From NCBI GenBank assembly GCA_947652735.1, contig CANTEG010000008.1, forward strand, positions 62,001 to 126,000: a stretch of 64,000 nucleotides of DNA, read 5' to 3'. A program made the position numbers and the translations under genes. Origin of the DNA: an uncultured Lachnospiraceae bacterium. GTDB lineage: Bacteria; Bacillota; Clostridia; Lachnospirales; Lachnospiraceae. The notes under the pieces were generated by a model. It saw nothing but the letters and a program-made list of their open reading frames with translations, was not told the origin of the DNA and did not search any database. Shown here piece after piece: positions 18,514 to 26,990 of the stretch. Numbering within the stretch: the first letter of the stretch is position 1; each line of letters opens with the position of its first letter.

Positions 18514-19281
18514 ATGAAAAATTATTTAAAATACTCCTACAGAAGAAAAAGCAGAGAAAGATATGCGAGAACATTTTTTTTAATGACAGTAACAGTAGCA
18601 ATAGTAACAGCTTTATTATATGAAAAACATTTATCAGCGGGAGAAATTGTTCCTCACAAGGACGTGTATACTACCGCAAAGGTTACATCATATGCTGAGC
18701 CTATTTACATGCCATGTATGTATATATACGATGATACGATGGATGCAGGCGAAGTGGACATAAAACAGTCACAGGTAGTTGGCAGCCGTGAAATTACGGT
18801 CATGGAAGTCTACTACAAGGGCATGGAGGTTGAAAATAAGGTTATTGACACCGAGCTTGTAAGGGAAGCGGAACCACAGGTAATACACATCGGTACTTAC
18901 GTTCCTCCCAAATATATAGAACCGGTAACTGATTATTTTATCACATCAGAGTTTGGACCAAGATGGGGAAGAAACCACAATGGTGTGGATATGGCGGTCT
19001 GCACGGGAACAGAGGTAAAGGCAACGGCAAGCGGAGTCGTTACAAGGTCATCGTGGTATAACGGCTACGGTCTTTGCGTGGATATTGACCACGGAGACGG
19101 AGTGACAAGCAGGTATGCACATTTAAGTAATCCGCTGGTGGAGGTTGGGCAAGAGGTCGTTCAGGGGGAGTGCATCGCTCTTTCGGGAAATACAGGAAAC
19201 AGTACAGGACCACACCTTCATTTTGAATTAATCTTTGATGGACAGGCAAGAAATCCTGTCGAATACATGGAGGAAGAATAA
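18514..19281 (+). CDS. Membrane-anchored G5-M23 cell-wall endopeptidase
   Basis: A 255-residue protein with a basic N-terminus, a transmembrane helix near 20-37, a G5-like domain (~70-130, ending in QVIHIGTYVPP) and a C-terminal M23/LytM peptidase. The zinc site is complete: H155 and D159 in HNGVD, YAH, and HLHFE, in contrast to the degenerate SpoIIQ-like protein at 9.5 kb. It should cut peptide cross-bridges in the wall, with the G5 domain binding the wall. ATG 18514 has AAGGAG upstream; the earlier in-frame start at 18490 has none. Whether it acts in growth, division or spore development cannot be told. Confidence 0.85.
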   Translation: MKNYLKYSYRRKSRERYARTFFLMTVTVAIVTALLYEKHLSAGEIVPHKDVYTTAKVTSYAEPIYMPCMYIYDDTMDAGEVDIKQSQVVGSREITVMEVYYKGMEVENKVIDTELVREAEPQVIHIGTYVPPKYIEPVTDYFITSEFGPRWGRNHNGVDMAVCTGTEVKATASGVVTRSSWYNGYGLCVDIDHGDGVTSRYAHLSNPLVEVGQEVVQGECIALSGNTGNSTGPHLHFELIFDGQARNPVEYMEEE

Positions 19282-19290
19282 TGGGAACAG

Positions 19291-19332
19291 GGGCTGCCGC
19301 ACAAAGAAATATTCTTAGTGTGGCAGCCCTTA
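19291..19332 (+). terminator. Terminator after the G5-M23 gene
   Basis: GGGCTGCCGCAC (19291-19302) pairs with GTGTGGCAGCCC (19318-19329) with one G-U pair. The stem resembles other terminators in this window. Confidence 0.6.
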
Positions 19333-19369
19333 TCTGTAGTTACGCCTATAACTGTAAGGATAGTCCAAG

Positions 19370-19397
19370 TAAAGTTTTCACCCGCAAAAACCGATAA
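19370..19397 (+). promoter_or_regulatory. Sigma-28 (sigma-D) flagellar promoter
   Basis: TAAA at 19370-19373, a 16-base spacer, then ACCGATAA at 19390-19397, one base off the consensus GCCGATAA. It lies 58 bases before the FliK-like gene and places that gene in the late flagellar regulon. Confidence 0.65.
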
Positions 19398-19455
19398 AAT
19401 GTAAAGAGACAGAAACGGAAAATACATGATAAGTATAAAGGGATAGGGTGTTAAT

Positions 19456-22400
19456 ATGGGAAATGTAATTGATAACAACATAATCAAGGCAAATTCGGCG
19501 TACGCAAAGAACAACGACGTACCGTCTGTGAATTATAGCAGGGACTTTGAGACGGCACCGATAAAGCCGGAGGAGAGCCTGTCTTACATATTTGACGGGG
19601 AAAAGACGGAAGACCGAAGAAATTTAGTAACGGAAAATCATTTTGAGGATTATCTGAATGCCCAAAGAGAAAAGGCAAAGCAGGATGGAATTGACAGCGA
19701 GTCCAAGGAGAAAGAAGATAAGGAAGCGGCAAAGGAGATAAGAAACAACCTTTCTTCTGAGGAAATAAAAAGGTTGGAAATGATGGGCATTGATTTGCAG
19801 GGTGCCACACTGTCTGATTTGATGGGCATTGTAAATACAATGCGGTCAAATGAGCATAAGGAGGAGCTGTCAAAGCTGTTTGCTGAAATCAAGGCGGCAG
19901 ACGGAGACGTAGAGAACTTACAGGTTGCTGGGGGAAGCGTTAAGGTTGCAGGTACAAATGCGGAGGTTGACAGTATATCCGTGTCTGATGTTGTAGCAGC
20001 ATCCGAAGCAAAGAACCAGAATAATGTAAATAATAAGAATAATATAGAAACAGACAAAAAGGATGCTGATAACAAAGTGCTTGAGGAAACTTCCGTATCT
20101 GAAACAGCGGATAACCTGTCCACAGGGGAGAAGTTTGACATAAGCAACAATGAGCTTGTTTACATATTAAAAAATAATCTTAAGCTTACAAAGGAAAATA
20201 TTTATAAGGCACATTACAGCGGCAGCAGGCAGGAGGCTGGAAATGCGTCAGAACAGCTTATTGATTCCATGAAAAACCAGATTGACCGGATACTGGAGCA
20301 GGCAGGCTATGGAAATGCCACTGACAAATATGAGTGTGCCAAGTTTATGATGGACAATGACCTTCTTTTAAATACTGATACTGTGAAGGCTTATATGGAG
20401 TATCAGAAGTTTGTGGGCACCGACGTAAGAGAGGCAGAGATTCCGATGACTGATGCGGAGGCAGTCGGGCAGGCTGGAGAACAGTTATATGAAAAGGTGG
20501 AAACAATCCGCTTTGACACTGTCTACGCCATGGCGAAAGACGGTAAAGAGATAACAATAGCAACAGCATATAACGAAAGCGTGTTGGCAAAGCAAAAAAA
20601 TGTAGCCTTTGATGAGACTGACAGGGAAATCATTAAAAAGTATATAGGGGAAGATGCTGAAAGTTTGGCAGATAATGAGCTTACGAAGGAGCAGCTAAGA
20701 GCCGTAGTTGCAATGAGGCAGATGGAGGAAATACGGTTATCCATGACCGTAAGTGCGGCGGGCAGACTTGCGAAAATGGATATCAATATTGATACAAGAG
20801 CACTTGCAAAGGTTATCGATGCACTAAAGACAGTGGAAAACCGCATGGTGGAACAAAAGCTTGCTGATGCAGGTGCAGCGGTTACGGAAGCGAATATAGA
20901 AATCTATCAGTCCCTTGAGAAAAATGTTACGTCACTGGGAAATGCACATGCAAAGGTGCTTGGTGCACCGCTTATAGATAGGGAGTACACGATACATGGA
21001 CTCCTTATGGCAGATGACGCTGAGACTGAAAAGGCAGCAGGCTTTGAAAAGGTAAGGAGAAGCTACGAGGCATTGCAGACTGCACCGAGAAGTGACATGG
21101 GAGACAGCATTACAAAGGCATTTGCAAATGTGGATGATATTCTCGCTGACCTTGGATATGAAATTACGCCTGAGACACAGAGAGCAGTGCGGATACTTGG
21201 GTATAATTCCATTGAGATAACACCTGACAACATTAACCAGATTATAAATTATGACAGACAGGTAAATGAGCTTGTGGAAACATTTTATCCTGAAGCAGTG
21301 CTTGGCATGATAAAGGAAGGTATCAATCCCCTTGATGTTTCCATAGATGAGCTTGTGGAAACCGTTAGGGCACACAACTACAACGAGGGTGTCACGGAGG
21401 CGGAAAACTTTGCGACATATCTTATGGATGTTGAAAAACAGGGAAATATAAGTAAAGAGGAACGTGAGAGTTACATCGGAATATACAGGGTGATGAACAG
21501 GCTTGCCAAGTCAAAGGACAGGGAGGCAGGATGGATTTTTGCAAACGGCAGCAGGCTTACAATCAGAAATCTTGTTTCTGCCATGAGAAGCAGACGGGCA
21601 GCAGGAATTGACGTTGGCGTTGATGACACTGTAGGATTTCTTGAGTCGGGAAGTATTTCAAACGGTATAACGGAGCAGATTGAACGTGCATTTACTGATA
21701 ATACTGAGGCGGTAAAGGAATTTGCCAAGCTTCCACAGTCTGTTGAGGATTTTATAATAGAAAACAATATTTCTTACACGATGACCAATGCATTTGCGGT
21801 AAATGCCATGATGAACACTGACAACGGAATATATGATATGGTTTCACAGGTGATTGCGAAGCTTAGGTTTGATACGGACACTACGGAACATGCAGTGGAT
21901 GAGGAGACGGAAAATATATACAAATCCTTGATGGGTGACGATGTGGAAATAGATTTCTCCATGAAGGGTATCCTTGATGCTTTGGAAAATGGCGGAGATA
22001 TCTCATACAAGTACTCTGACATGAGGGATGAGATTACGAGAATGATGTACAGTGCAGGTGCATCAGGAATCATAAGTGCCAAGGATATTTCTGCAATAAA
22101 GACTGTAAATGCGGGACTTAACATTGTGAGTGCTATGGCGAAGGAGAGTAATTATCAGATACCTGTTGATACAAGGCAGGGAACCAAGATAATGAATCTG
22201 AAAATAAAGTCCGACGGAGAAAGCAGGGGAACTATAGAACTGTCAATTAAAGGTGGGGAAATGGGCAGCATAAGCTCAAAAATCATTATGTCCGATGAGG
22301 GCAGCCTTACAGGGTATATAGAGAGTACCACCAGCGACGGAAATTACAGTTTGATGGAAGCATCGGAAGAATTTAAGACATATATGTCAAAGGAAGGATT

Positions 22401-22530
22401 TGACTGTGAAAACATACAAATGGGAGCAAGAGCAAAGATTGCTTTAGCAAAGGGCTATACAGGAGATGGAGTACAGATTTATAAGGCATCCGTTGCACTT
22501 GTAAAAGCAGTTGGAAATATTATAAGGTAA
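19456..22530 (+). CDS. Large FliK-like flagellar-regulon protein
   Basis: A 1024-residue soluble, acidic, mostly helical protein with no signal peptide or membrane segment. The N-terminal ~250 residues are charged and low in complexity (Asn/Lys/Glu-rich around 200-220), and the middle is helical. The last ~130 residues, from TRQGTKIMNLKIKSDGE on, run through alternating strands with Gly, a YMSKEGFD helix and IQMGARA. This pattern recalls the FliK C-terminal hook-length domain. It may belong to a Lachnospiraceae-specific DUF family (I suspect DUF6240 but cannot confirm). The sigma-28-type promoter and flagellin immediately downstream support a flagellar role; the FliK relationship is inference. 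Confidence 0.65.
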   Translation: MGNVIDNNIIKANSAYAKNNDVPSVNYSRDFETAPIKPEESLSYIFDGEKTEDRRNLVTENHFEDYLNAQREKAKQDGIDSESKEKEDKEAAKEIRNNLSSEEIKRLEMMGIDLQGATLSDLMGIVNTMRSNEHKEELSKLFAEIKAADGDVENLQVAGGSVKVAGTNAEVDSISVSDVVAASEAKNQNNVNNKNNIETDKKDADNKVLEETSVSETADNLSTGEKFDISNNELVYILKNNLKLTKENIYKAHYSGSRQEAGNASEQLIDSMKNQIDRILEQAGYGNATDKYECAKFMMDNDLLLNTDTVKAYMEYQKFVGTDVREAEIPMTDAEAVGQAGEQLYEKVETIRFDTVYAMAKDGKEITIATAYNESVLAKQKNVAFDETDREIIKKYIGEDAESLADNELTKEQLRAVVAMRQMEEIRLSMTVSAAGRLAKMDINIDTRALAKVIDALKTVENRMVEQKLADAGAAVTEANIEIYQSLEKNVTSLGNAHAKVLGAPLIDREYTIHGLLMADDAETEKAAGFEKVRRSYEALQTAPRSDMGDSITKAFANVDDILADLGYEITPETQRAVRILGYNSIEITPDNINQIINYDRQVNELVETFYPEAVLGMIKEGINPLDVSIDELVETVRAHNYNEGVTEAENFATYLMDVEKQGNISKEERESYIGIYRVMNRLAKSKDREAGWIFANGSRLTIRNLVSAMRSRRAAGIDVGVDDTVGFLESGSISNGITEQIERAFTDNTEAVKEFAKLPQSVEDFIIENNISYTMTNAFAVNAMMNTDNGIYDMVSQVIAKLRFDTDTTEHAVDEETENIYKSLMGDDVEIDFSMKGILDALENGGDISYKYSDMRDEITRMMYSAGASGIISAKDISAIKTVNAGLNIVSAMAKESNYQIPVDTRQGTKIMNLKIKSDGESRGTIELSIKGGEMGSISSKIIMSDEGSLTGYIESTTSDGNYSLMEASEEFKTYMSKEGFDCENIQMGARAKIALAKGYTGDGVQIYKASVALVKAVGNIIR

Positions 22531-22534
22531 ATCT

Positions 22535-22561
22535 TCATTAACAAGACAAAATTGCCGATAA
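22535..22561 (+). promoter_or_regulatory. Sigma-28 promoter of flagellin
   Basis: A perfect GCCGATAA -10 element lies at 22554-22561. With the standard 15-base spacer the -35 would be TCAT (22535-22538), a weak match to TAAA. It starts a leader of about 75 bases before flagellin. Confidence 0.65.
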
Positions 22562-22643
22562 ATACAGAGTAAACATAATATGAGATATTTATAAATTAAA
22601 TATAACGAAGCATATTGAACACATATTTGGGAGGTACATAAAT

Positions 22644-24071
22644 ATGAGAATAAACCACAATTCACTTGCACTGAATGCCAGCGACCATTTCGCAAAAATA
22701 AATTCCAACCTGTCTAAGTCCATGGAACGGCTTTCATCGGGATACAAAATAACAAGTCCCGCAGATGATGCCGCAGGTCTTGCGATATCAACGAGAATGG
22801 ATGCCCAGATTAGAGGATTAAAAAGAGCATCATTAAATTCCAATGACGGTATATCAGTAATTCAATCAGCAGAGGGTGGACTTGGAGAAATCCACAGTAT
22901 ATTGGCAAGAATGAGAGAGCTCGCCGTTCAGGCAGCAAACGATGTAAACTACGAGGAAGACAGAGATTCTATTCAGGAGGAAATTAATTCTCTTGTTGAG
23001 GAGCTTGACCAGATAACAGATACGACTGCGTTTAATGGACAAAAGCTTTTAAACGGAGATATGACAAGACGTACACTCTCAAGTGAATACAGCATTCAGA
23101 CAACTTATATTTCAGAGGAGGTAAGCGTTGGAACCTACCAGTTGGAGGTAACTACAATGGCAACCCAGGCTGTGTATACAACGGGACTTTCCGACTCAGG
23201 AGCTACCGTGACGGAAGCACAGGCAGGAACAATCAATATAAATGGATTTTCAGTGATAATAAGCGAAGGAATGACCATGACAGAAGTGTATGGACAGCTT
23301 CAGTCACATTTTTATAAAATAGGAATAGATGTAATAGCATCAAATGATGGAGGCGTAACGGAATCTGATTTTGCATCAGGTGCCCCAGTATTGTTCCGGT
23401 CACAAGAGTATGGCTCAAGTCAGAAGATAAATATTACAATCAAAAATGATGATTTGGCAGCTCTGTTAGGTGTGACAGATGGAGACATGGTAGTGGGAAC
23501 TGACTGTCAGGCATCCCTTACGGTTTCTGATGATGGATTTTCTACAACTGCAACATTTACAACAGACGGAAATGAAATAAATGTAGTTGACAGAAACGGA
23601 TTTGAAATGAAGATTGAGGTTGACCCTGAGGCCGAAGTGGCAGGTAGTCTGACTACCACGATAGAAGTATTTTCAGCAGGAACAATGATTATCCAGACAG
23701 GAGCAAATTCAGGTGAGCAGATTTCACTTGATATACCTGCACTTACTGCAAAGGGTCTTGGTGTTGATAACTTAATTATGTATACACATGAATATGCAGC
23801 TCAGGCTGTTACAATAATAGATGAGGCTGTTAAACTTGTTTCCAGTGTCCGTTCAAAGCTTGGAGCATATGAAAACAGACTGGATAATATTTATGAAAGT
23901 CTTGCAGTTCAAAGCGAGAGCCTTACAGAGGCATATTCAAGAATTATGGATACGGATATGGCTGAGGAAATGACAAACTACACCCAGCTTGATGTGCTTT
24001 CACAGGCAGCTATATCAATGATGCAGAAATCAAATGAGCGTCCTGAAAGTATATTGCAGCTTTTACAGTAG
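22644..24071 (+). CDS. Flagellin
   Basis: The filament subunit, exported by the flagellar type III system. It is 475 residues. The N-terminal D0/D1 region is classical (INHNSLALNA, LSKSMERLSSGYKI, ADDAAGLAIS, IQSAEGGLGEIHSILARMREL). The C-terminal D1/D0 also is (SVRSKLGAYENRLDN, AYSRIMDTDMAEEM, and a final QKSNERPESILQLLQ). Residues ~160-385 form a variable, Thr/Gly-rich surface-exposed D2 region. GGGAGG precedes the start. A sigma-28 -10 element lies upstream and a FliS-like chaperone gene follows 29 bases later. No other structural flagellar gene is in the window. Confidence 0.95.
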   Translation: MRINHNSLALNASDHFAKINSNLSKSMERLSSGYKITSPADDAAGLAISTRMDAQIRGLKRASLNSNDGISVIQSAEGGLGEIHSILARMRELAVQAANDVNYEEDRDSIQEEINSLVEELDQITDTTAFNGQKLLNGDMTRRTLSSEYSIQTTYISEEVSVGTYQLEVTTMATQAVYTTGLSDSGATVTEAQAGTININGFSVIISEGMTMTEVYGQLQSHFYKIGIDVIASNDGGVTESDFASGAPVLFRSQEYGSSQKINITIKNDDLAALLGVTDGDMVVGTDCQASLTVSDDGFSTTATFTTDGNEINVVDRNGFEMKIEVDPEAEVAGSLTTTIEVFSAGTMIIQTGANSGEQISLDIPALTAKGLGVDNLIMYTHEYAAQAVTIIDEAVKLVSSVRSKLGAYENRLDNIYESLAVQSESLTEAYSRIMDTDMAEEMTNYTQLDVLSQAAISMMQKSNERPESILQLLQ

Positions 24072-24100
24072 GCTGATGTTCAATGCATGGAGGTAGCAGC

Positions 24101-24580
24101 GTGACAAAGGAACAGATAAAGGATTTTACATTGAGGGTGAGTCAGGCAAATCACAGTGGGCTGGTTGTATTGCTGTTTGAGATAGAGGAGTCGTATTTAA
24201 AGGATGCCGAGGCAGCGTATAACGATGGTGATATTGAGCAGTATATGAAAAACATGGAGCTTGCCAAGAAAGCACATAACGAAATTATGTCTGCGGTAAA
24301 TCCAGGGGATAGGTCCGGTGCGAAAATGCTTTCGGTTTTAAGGTATATATATAGCAGGCTGATAGATTCAACTGTGAAAAGAAAACCACAGGAGCTTGAC
24401 CGTTGTATGGGTATGATGGAACGGTTCAAGGTGTGCTTTGAAAAGCTTCAGGAAATAGATGACCCGGAACCTGTTATGAAAAATACACATCAAGTGTATG
24501 CAGGATTGACGTATGGCAAGGGTACACTAAATGAGAGTGTGGATATGTCAGGCTACAGCAGCAGAGGGTTTAAGGTTTAA
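24101..24580 (+). CDS. FliS-like flagellin chaperone
   Basis: A 159-residue helical protein directly downstream of flagellin. Its helices (YLKDAEAAYNDGDIEQY, NMELAKKAHNEIM, LRYIYSRLIDSTVK, RCMGMMERFKVCFEKL) follow the four-helix order of FliS, which binds flagellin's C-terminus before export. The overall match is weak, so FliS-like is the safest name. The start is taken as GTG 24101, because GGAGGT (24089-24094) lies seven bases upstream of it but inside the longer frame from ATG 24083. It is likely cotranscribed with flagellin. Confidence 0.68.
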   Translation: MTKEQIKDFTLRVSQANHSGLVVLLFEIEESYLKDAEAAYNDGDIEQYMKNMELAKKAHNEIMSAVNPGDRSGAKMLSVLRYIYSRLIDSTVKRKPQELDRCMGMMERFKVCFEKLQEIDDPEPVMKNTHQVYAGLTYGKGTLNESVDMSGYSSRGFKV

Positions 24581-24657
24581 GATAAAAGCATGAACTGTAT
24601 GCCGAAGACGTTTTAGTTTCGGTTAATTGTTGGATTGTAGTTTAAAAAGGAGAAAAC

Positions 24658-25074
24658 ATGAAAAAAGACGATTGTATATTTTGTAAGATAGCAGCAGGTG
24701 AGATTCCGTCAACAACCATTTATGAGACGGGTGAGTTCAAGGTGTTTTTTGATGTGTCACCTGCAAGTAAGGGACATGCACTTATTATTCCGAAGGAGCA
24801 TTATGATAATGTGTTTTCTATAGATTCGGAAACTGCGTCAAAGCTTTTTTCTCTAGCGACGAGTGTTGCAAGAGCACTTAAAACCGAGACGGACTGTGAC
24901 GGCATGAATCTGCTTCAAAATAACGGTGAGGTGGCAGGACAGACGGTTCACCATTTCCATTTACATCTGATACCAAGGTATAAGGATGACGGCATAAAGC
25001 TTACATGGGAGCAGAGTGAGGCAGATAAGGAGTACCTTACAGAGCTTGCGCAGAAGGTAAAAAAGAGAATATAG
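24658..25074 (+). CDS. HIT family nucleotide-binding protein
   Basis: A 138-residue histidine-triad hydrolase of the Hint branch, acting on AMP-linked or nucleotide-phosphate substrates in the cytoplasm. The N-terminal CIFCKIAAGEIP with CxxC and the triad HHFHLHLIPR are clear. Length is typical. AAAAGGAG precedes the start, and an 80-base gap separates it from the FliS-like gene. It is a general housekeeping protein with no evident tie to the flagellar genes. Confidence 0.92.
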   Translation: MKKDDCIFCKIAAGEIPSTTIYETGEFKVFFDVSPASKGHALIIPKEHYDNVFSIDSETASKLFSLATSVARALKTETDCDGMNLLQNNGEVAGQTVHHFHLHLIPRYKDDGIKLTWEQSEADKEYLTELAQKVKKRI

Positions 25075-25080
25075 ATTATT

Positions 25081-25821
25081 TTAGCGGGACATCCCCATAT
25101 AAATAAAGTAGAGAAGGGTTAAGTGCAATGGGTAGTATATATAAAATACATACTTGATTGACGGACCCTTTTTTCCGTTGTAAAGAAAAATCGGAATGAG
25201 GGCAAATAGTGAATACAACTGGGTTGCAGGTTGCAGTAAAATGCAGTCCAGTATCATGGCGGCAAATATTTTAACAGGTTGTCCCCTGAAAATATAAAAT
25301 ATAAATATTAAGAGTATGCCATATATGCTGTAATCTGTTTTTAATAACCCTGACAGTGCAGATAATGCAATTATAATAATGAAAGAAAGCTGATATGGTA
25401 TGGTGCGTTTTGTCGTTGCCGCATCCATGAAAGCAACGCATGTAAGACCAATGGCAAGCGTAAAAAGGGTATTTAAATCCCCCATATAAAAAGGATCCTT
25501 CATAACGGCAAGCGAAAAAGGGATTTGAGATATGAAAGCAAATATTGTTAGGCGTAGTACATATTTTTTTACATTTCTTGTAAAGAAAAATCCCTCAACA
25601 ATGAGATAACAATAGATAGGAAACGCAAGCCTGCCAAAATGGCGCATAATCTCGTAGGTATGAGGGGAAAGAAGATTGCTGTAGTATAAGTGCCCGGAAT
25701 CAGGTCTTGTTCCTATAACTACGGCAACGTGGTCAATTGTCATAAATAGGATTGCCATAAGCTTTAATGTAAAGGTGTTTATGAATTTGTAGTTCTTTTT
25801 TGTTATGGCTTCGTTATTCAC
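25081..25821 (-). CDS. TraX family membrane protein
   Basis: A 246-residue polytopic membrane protein of the TraX family, with about seven or eight hydrophobic helices. The N-terminal LKLMAILFMTIDHVAVVI and the GRLAFPIYCYLIVEGFFFTRN segment are family hallmarks. TraX acetylates F pilin in E. coli; the many Firmicutes homologues are predicted acyltransferases without known substrates. It converges with the HIT gene, only six bases apart. No conjugation gene is nearby, so a plasmid-transfer role is unlikely. Confidence 0.82.
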   Translation of the reverse strand: MNNEAITKKNYKFINTFTLKLMAILFMTIDHVAVVIGTRPDSGHLYYSNLLSPHTYEIMRHFGRLAFPIYCYLIVEGFFFTRNVKKYVLRLTIFAFISQIPFSLAVMKDPFYMGDLNTLFTLAIGLTCVAFMDAATTKRTIPYQLSFIIIIALSALSGLLKTDYSIYGILLIFIFYIFRGQPVKIFAAMILDCILLQPATQLYSLFALIPIFLYNGKKGPSIKYVFYIYYPLHLTLLYFIYMGMSR

Positions 25822-26136
25822 GGTGGGGTCCTTTCCTATATTAAATCTTATTATGAAATACCCATGTGGGTAAGGCTGTCGATTTGTCTATTGTAACACA
25901 TATTTATATTAGGACACTATTTTTGTTTTATCAATAGTGGAAAAAATTTCTTTTTTCTTAAATGTCATTTGAAAAGTGGATAAAAGAGGGGAATAGATTG
26001 TCTAAATTTGCAAATTATGCATTAGTAGCTACTGATTATGTCCAAAATATAACAAAATGCAAATAGGGCTTGAAACTGGTACACTCCTTTGATATAATAT
26101 CAGTGCTAAAATGACTTGTAGGATGGATGTGCGGTT
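25822..26136. other. Divergent intergenic region before EPS locus
   Basis: An A+T-rich spacer between the TraX-family gene and the EPS locus. It holds a short inverted repeat (CACTATT 25915-25921 with AATAGTG 25933-25939) and the EPS promoter listed separately. Nothing else was recognised. Confidence 0.4.
26070..26098 (+). promoter_or_regulatory. Promoter of the exopolysaccharide locus
   Basis: TTGAAA (26070-26075), 17 bases, TATAAT (26093-26098), about 38 bases before the first gene of the locus. Confidence 0.75.
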
Positions 26137-26832
26137 ATGGATGTTATAGATTTTCATTCTCACGTGCTGCCGGGAATTGATGATGGCAGCAGGAATTTAG
26201 ATACCACAGCGGGAATGCTGGGTATGTGCTATGACAATGGAGTGAAAACAATGATTGCCACGCCGCATTTTTACGCGGAGCACGACAGAATAGAAGTTTT
26301 TTTGGAACGAAGACAGAACGCTTATGAGCAGGTTGCAGATTTGGGACTTGAGAAAAGTCCAAAGCTTAGACTTGGTGCAGAGGTTGCATATTTTAAAGGC
26401 ATCAGTAAGGCAGAAAAGATACCGCTTCTTACTATACAAGATACGGATATTATGTTGTTGGAGATGCCTTTTTATACTTGGGATAAAAGTGTGATTTATG
26501 AGGTCAGGGAGCTTATTGAAAAGAGACATTTGAGACTTATTATCGCACATCTGGAACGATACATAAAGCTGTCGGGAAACAAGCCGGCAATCGCTGAGCT
26601 GCTGGAACTGCCAGTTATCGTTCAGGTAAATGCAGGAAGTCTTTTGGATTGGAAGCAGCGCGGAGCAATACTGAAGCTGTTTAAAGCAGGAAAGGCACAG
26701 CTTCTTGGAAGTGATTGTCATGGGATGAATCACAGACCGCCAAATTTGTGGTTGGGCAGGGAAGTAATCAGGCAAAAGCTTGGTAGTGATATATTGGACA
26801 AAATAGATGAGTTTGGGAACGGACTTTTGTAA
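26137..26832 (+). CDS. CpsB/YwqE-type tyrosine-protein phosphatase (PHP family)
   Basis: A 231-residue manganese-dependent phosphatase of the PHP fold. It removes phosphate from the C-terminal tyrosine cluster of the partner BY-kinase and so tunes polysaccharide export. The N-terminal DFHSHVLPGIDDGS metal-binding motif, IATPHFYAEHD, IIAHLERY and the C-terminal GSDCHG are all present. Length fits CpsB/YwqE. It is the first gene of the EPS locus; the cognate kinase lies three genes downstream. Confidence 0.9.
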   Translation: MDVIDFHSHVLPGIDDGSRNLDTTAGMLGMCYDNGVKTMIATPHFYAEHDRIEVFLERRQNAYEQVADLGLEKSPKLRLGAEVAYFKGISKAEKIPLLTIQDTDIMLLEMPFYTWDKSVIYEVRELIEKRHLRLIIAHLERYIKLSGNKPAIAELLELPVIVQVNAGSLLDWKQRGAILKLFKAGKAQLLGSDCHGMNHRPPNLWLGREVIRQKLGSDILDKIDEFGNGLL

Positions 26833-26855
26833 GGTCTGGTATCAGGAGGAAAAGT

Positions 26856-26978
26856 ATGTCAAAGAAAGTATCGATAGCAATCAGTGTTGTTTTGTTTATA
26901 ATATTGGTAGTTTTGGTAGTTTGTGAAAGAACGTGGCCTGAAGCCGGGTCTGACTTCATAAACGGTTTATTTGGATAA
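26856..26978 (+). CDS. Small single-span membrane protein
   Basis: A 40-residue frame preceded by a good ribosome-binding site (AGGAGGA, about 5 bases from ATG). It has a basic start (MSKKVS), one hydrophobic helix of about 20 residues rich in Val/Ile/Leu, then CERTWPEAGSDF. It fits exactly between the phosphatase and LCP genes, so it is probably translated as part of the EPS operon. No family was recognised; a regulatory or assembly role at the membrane is possible. Confidence 0.6.
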   Translation: MSKKVSIAISVVLFIILVVLVVCERTWPEAGSDFINGLFG

Positions 26979-26990
26979 GAGTGATGGATT

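Noticed and set aside
25081-25821. TraX gene as sign of a conjugative element
   Set aside because: TraX-like genes are common on Firmicutes chromosomes, and no transfer, relaxase or integrase gene is in the window.
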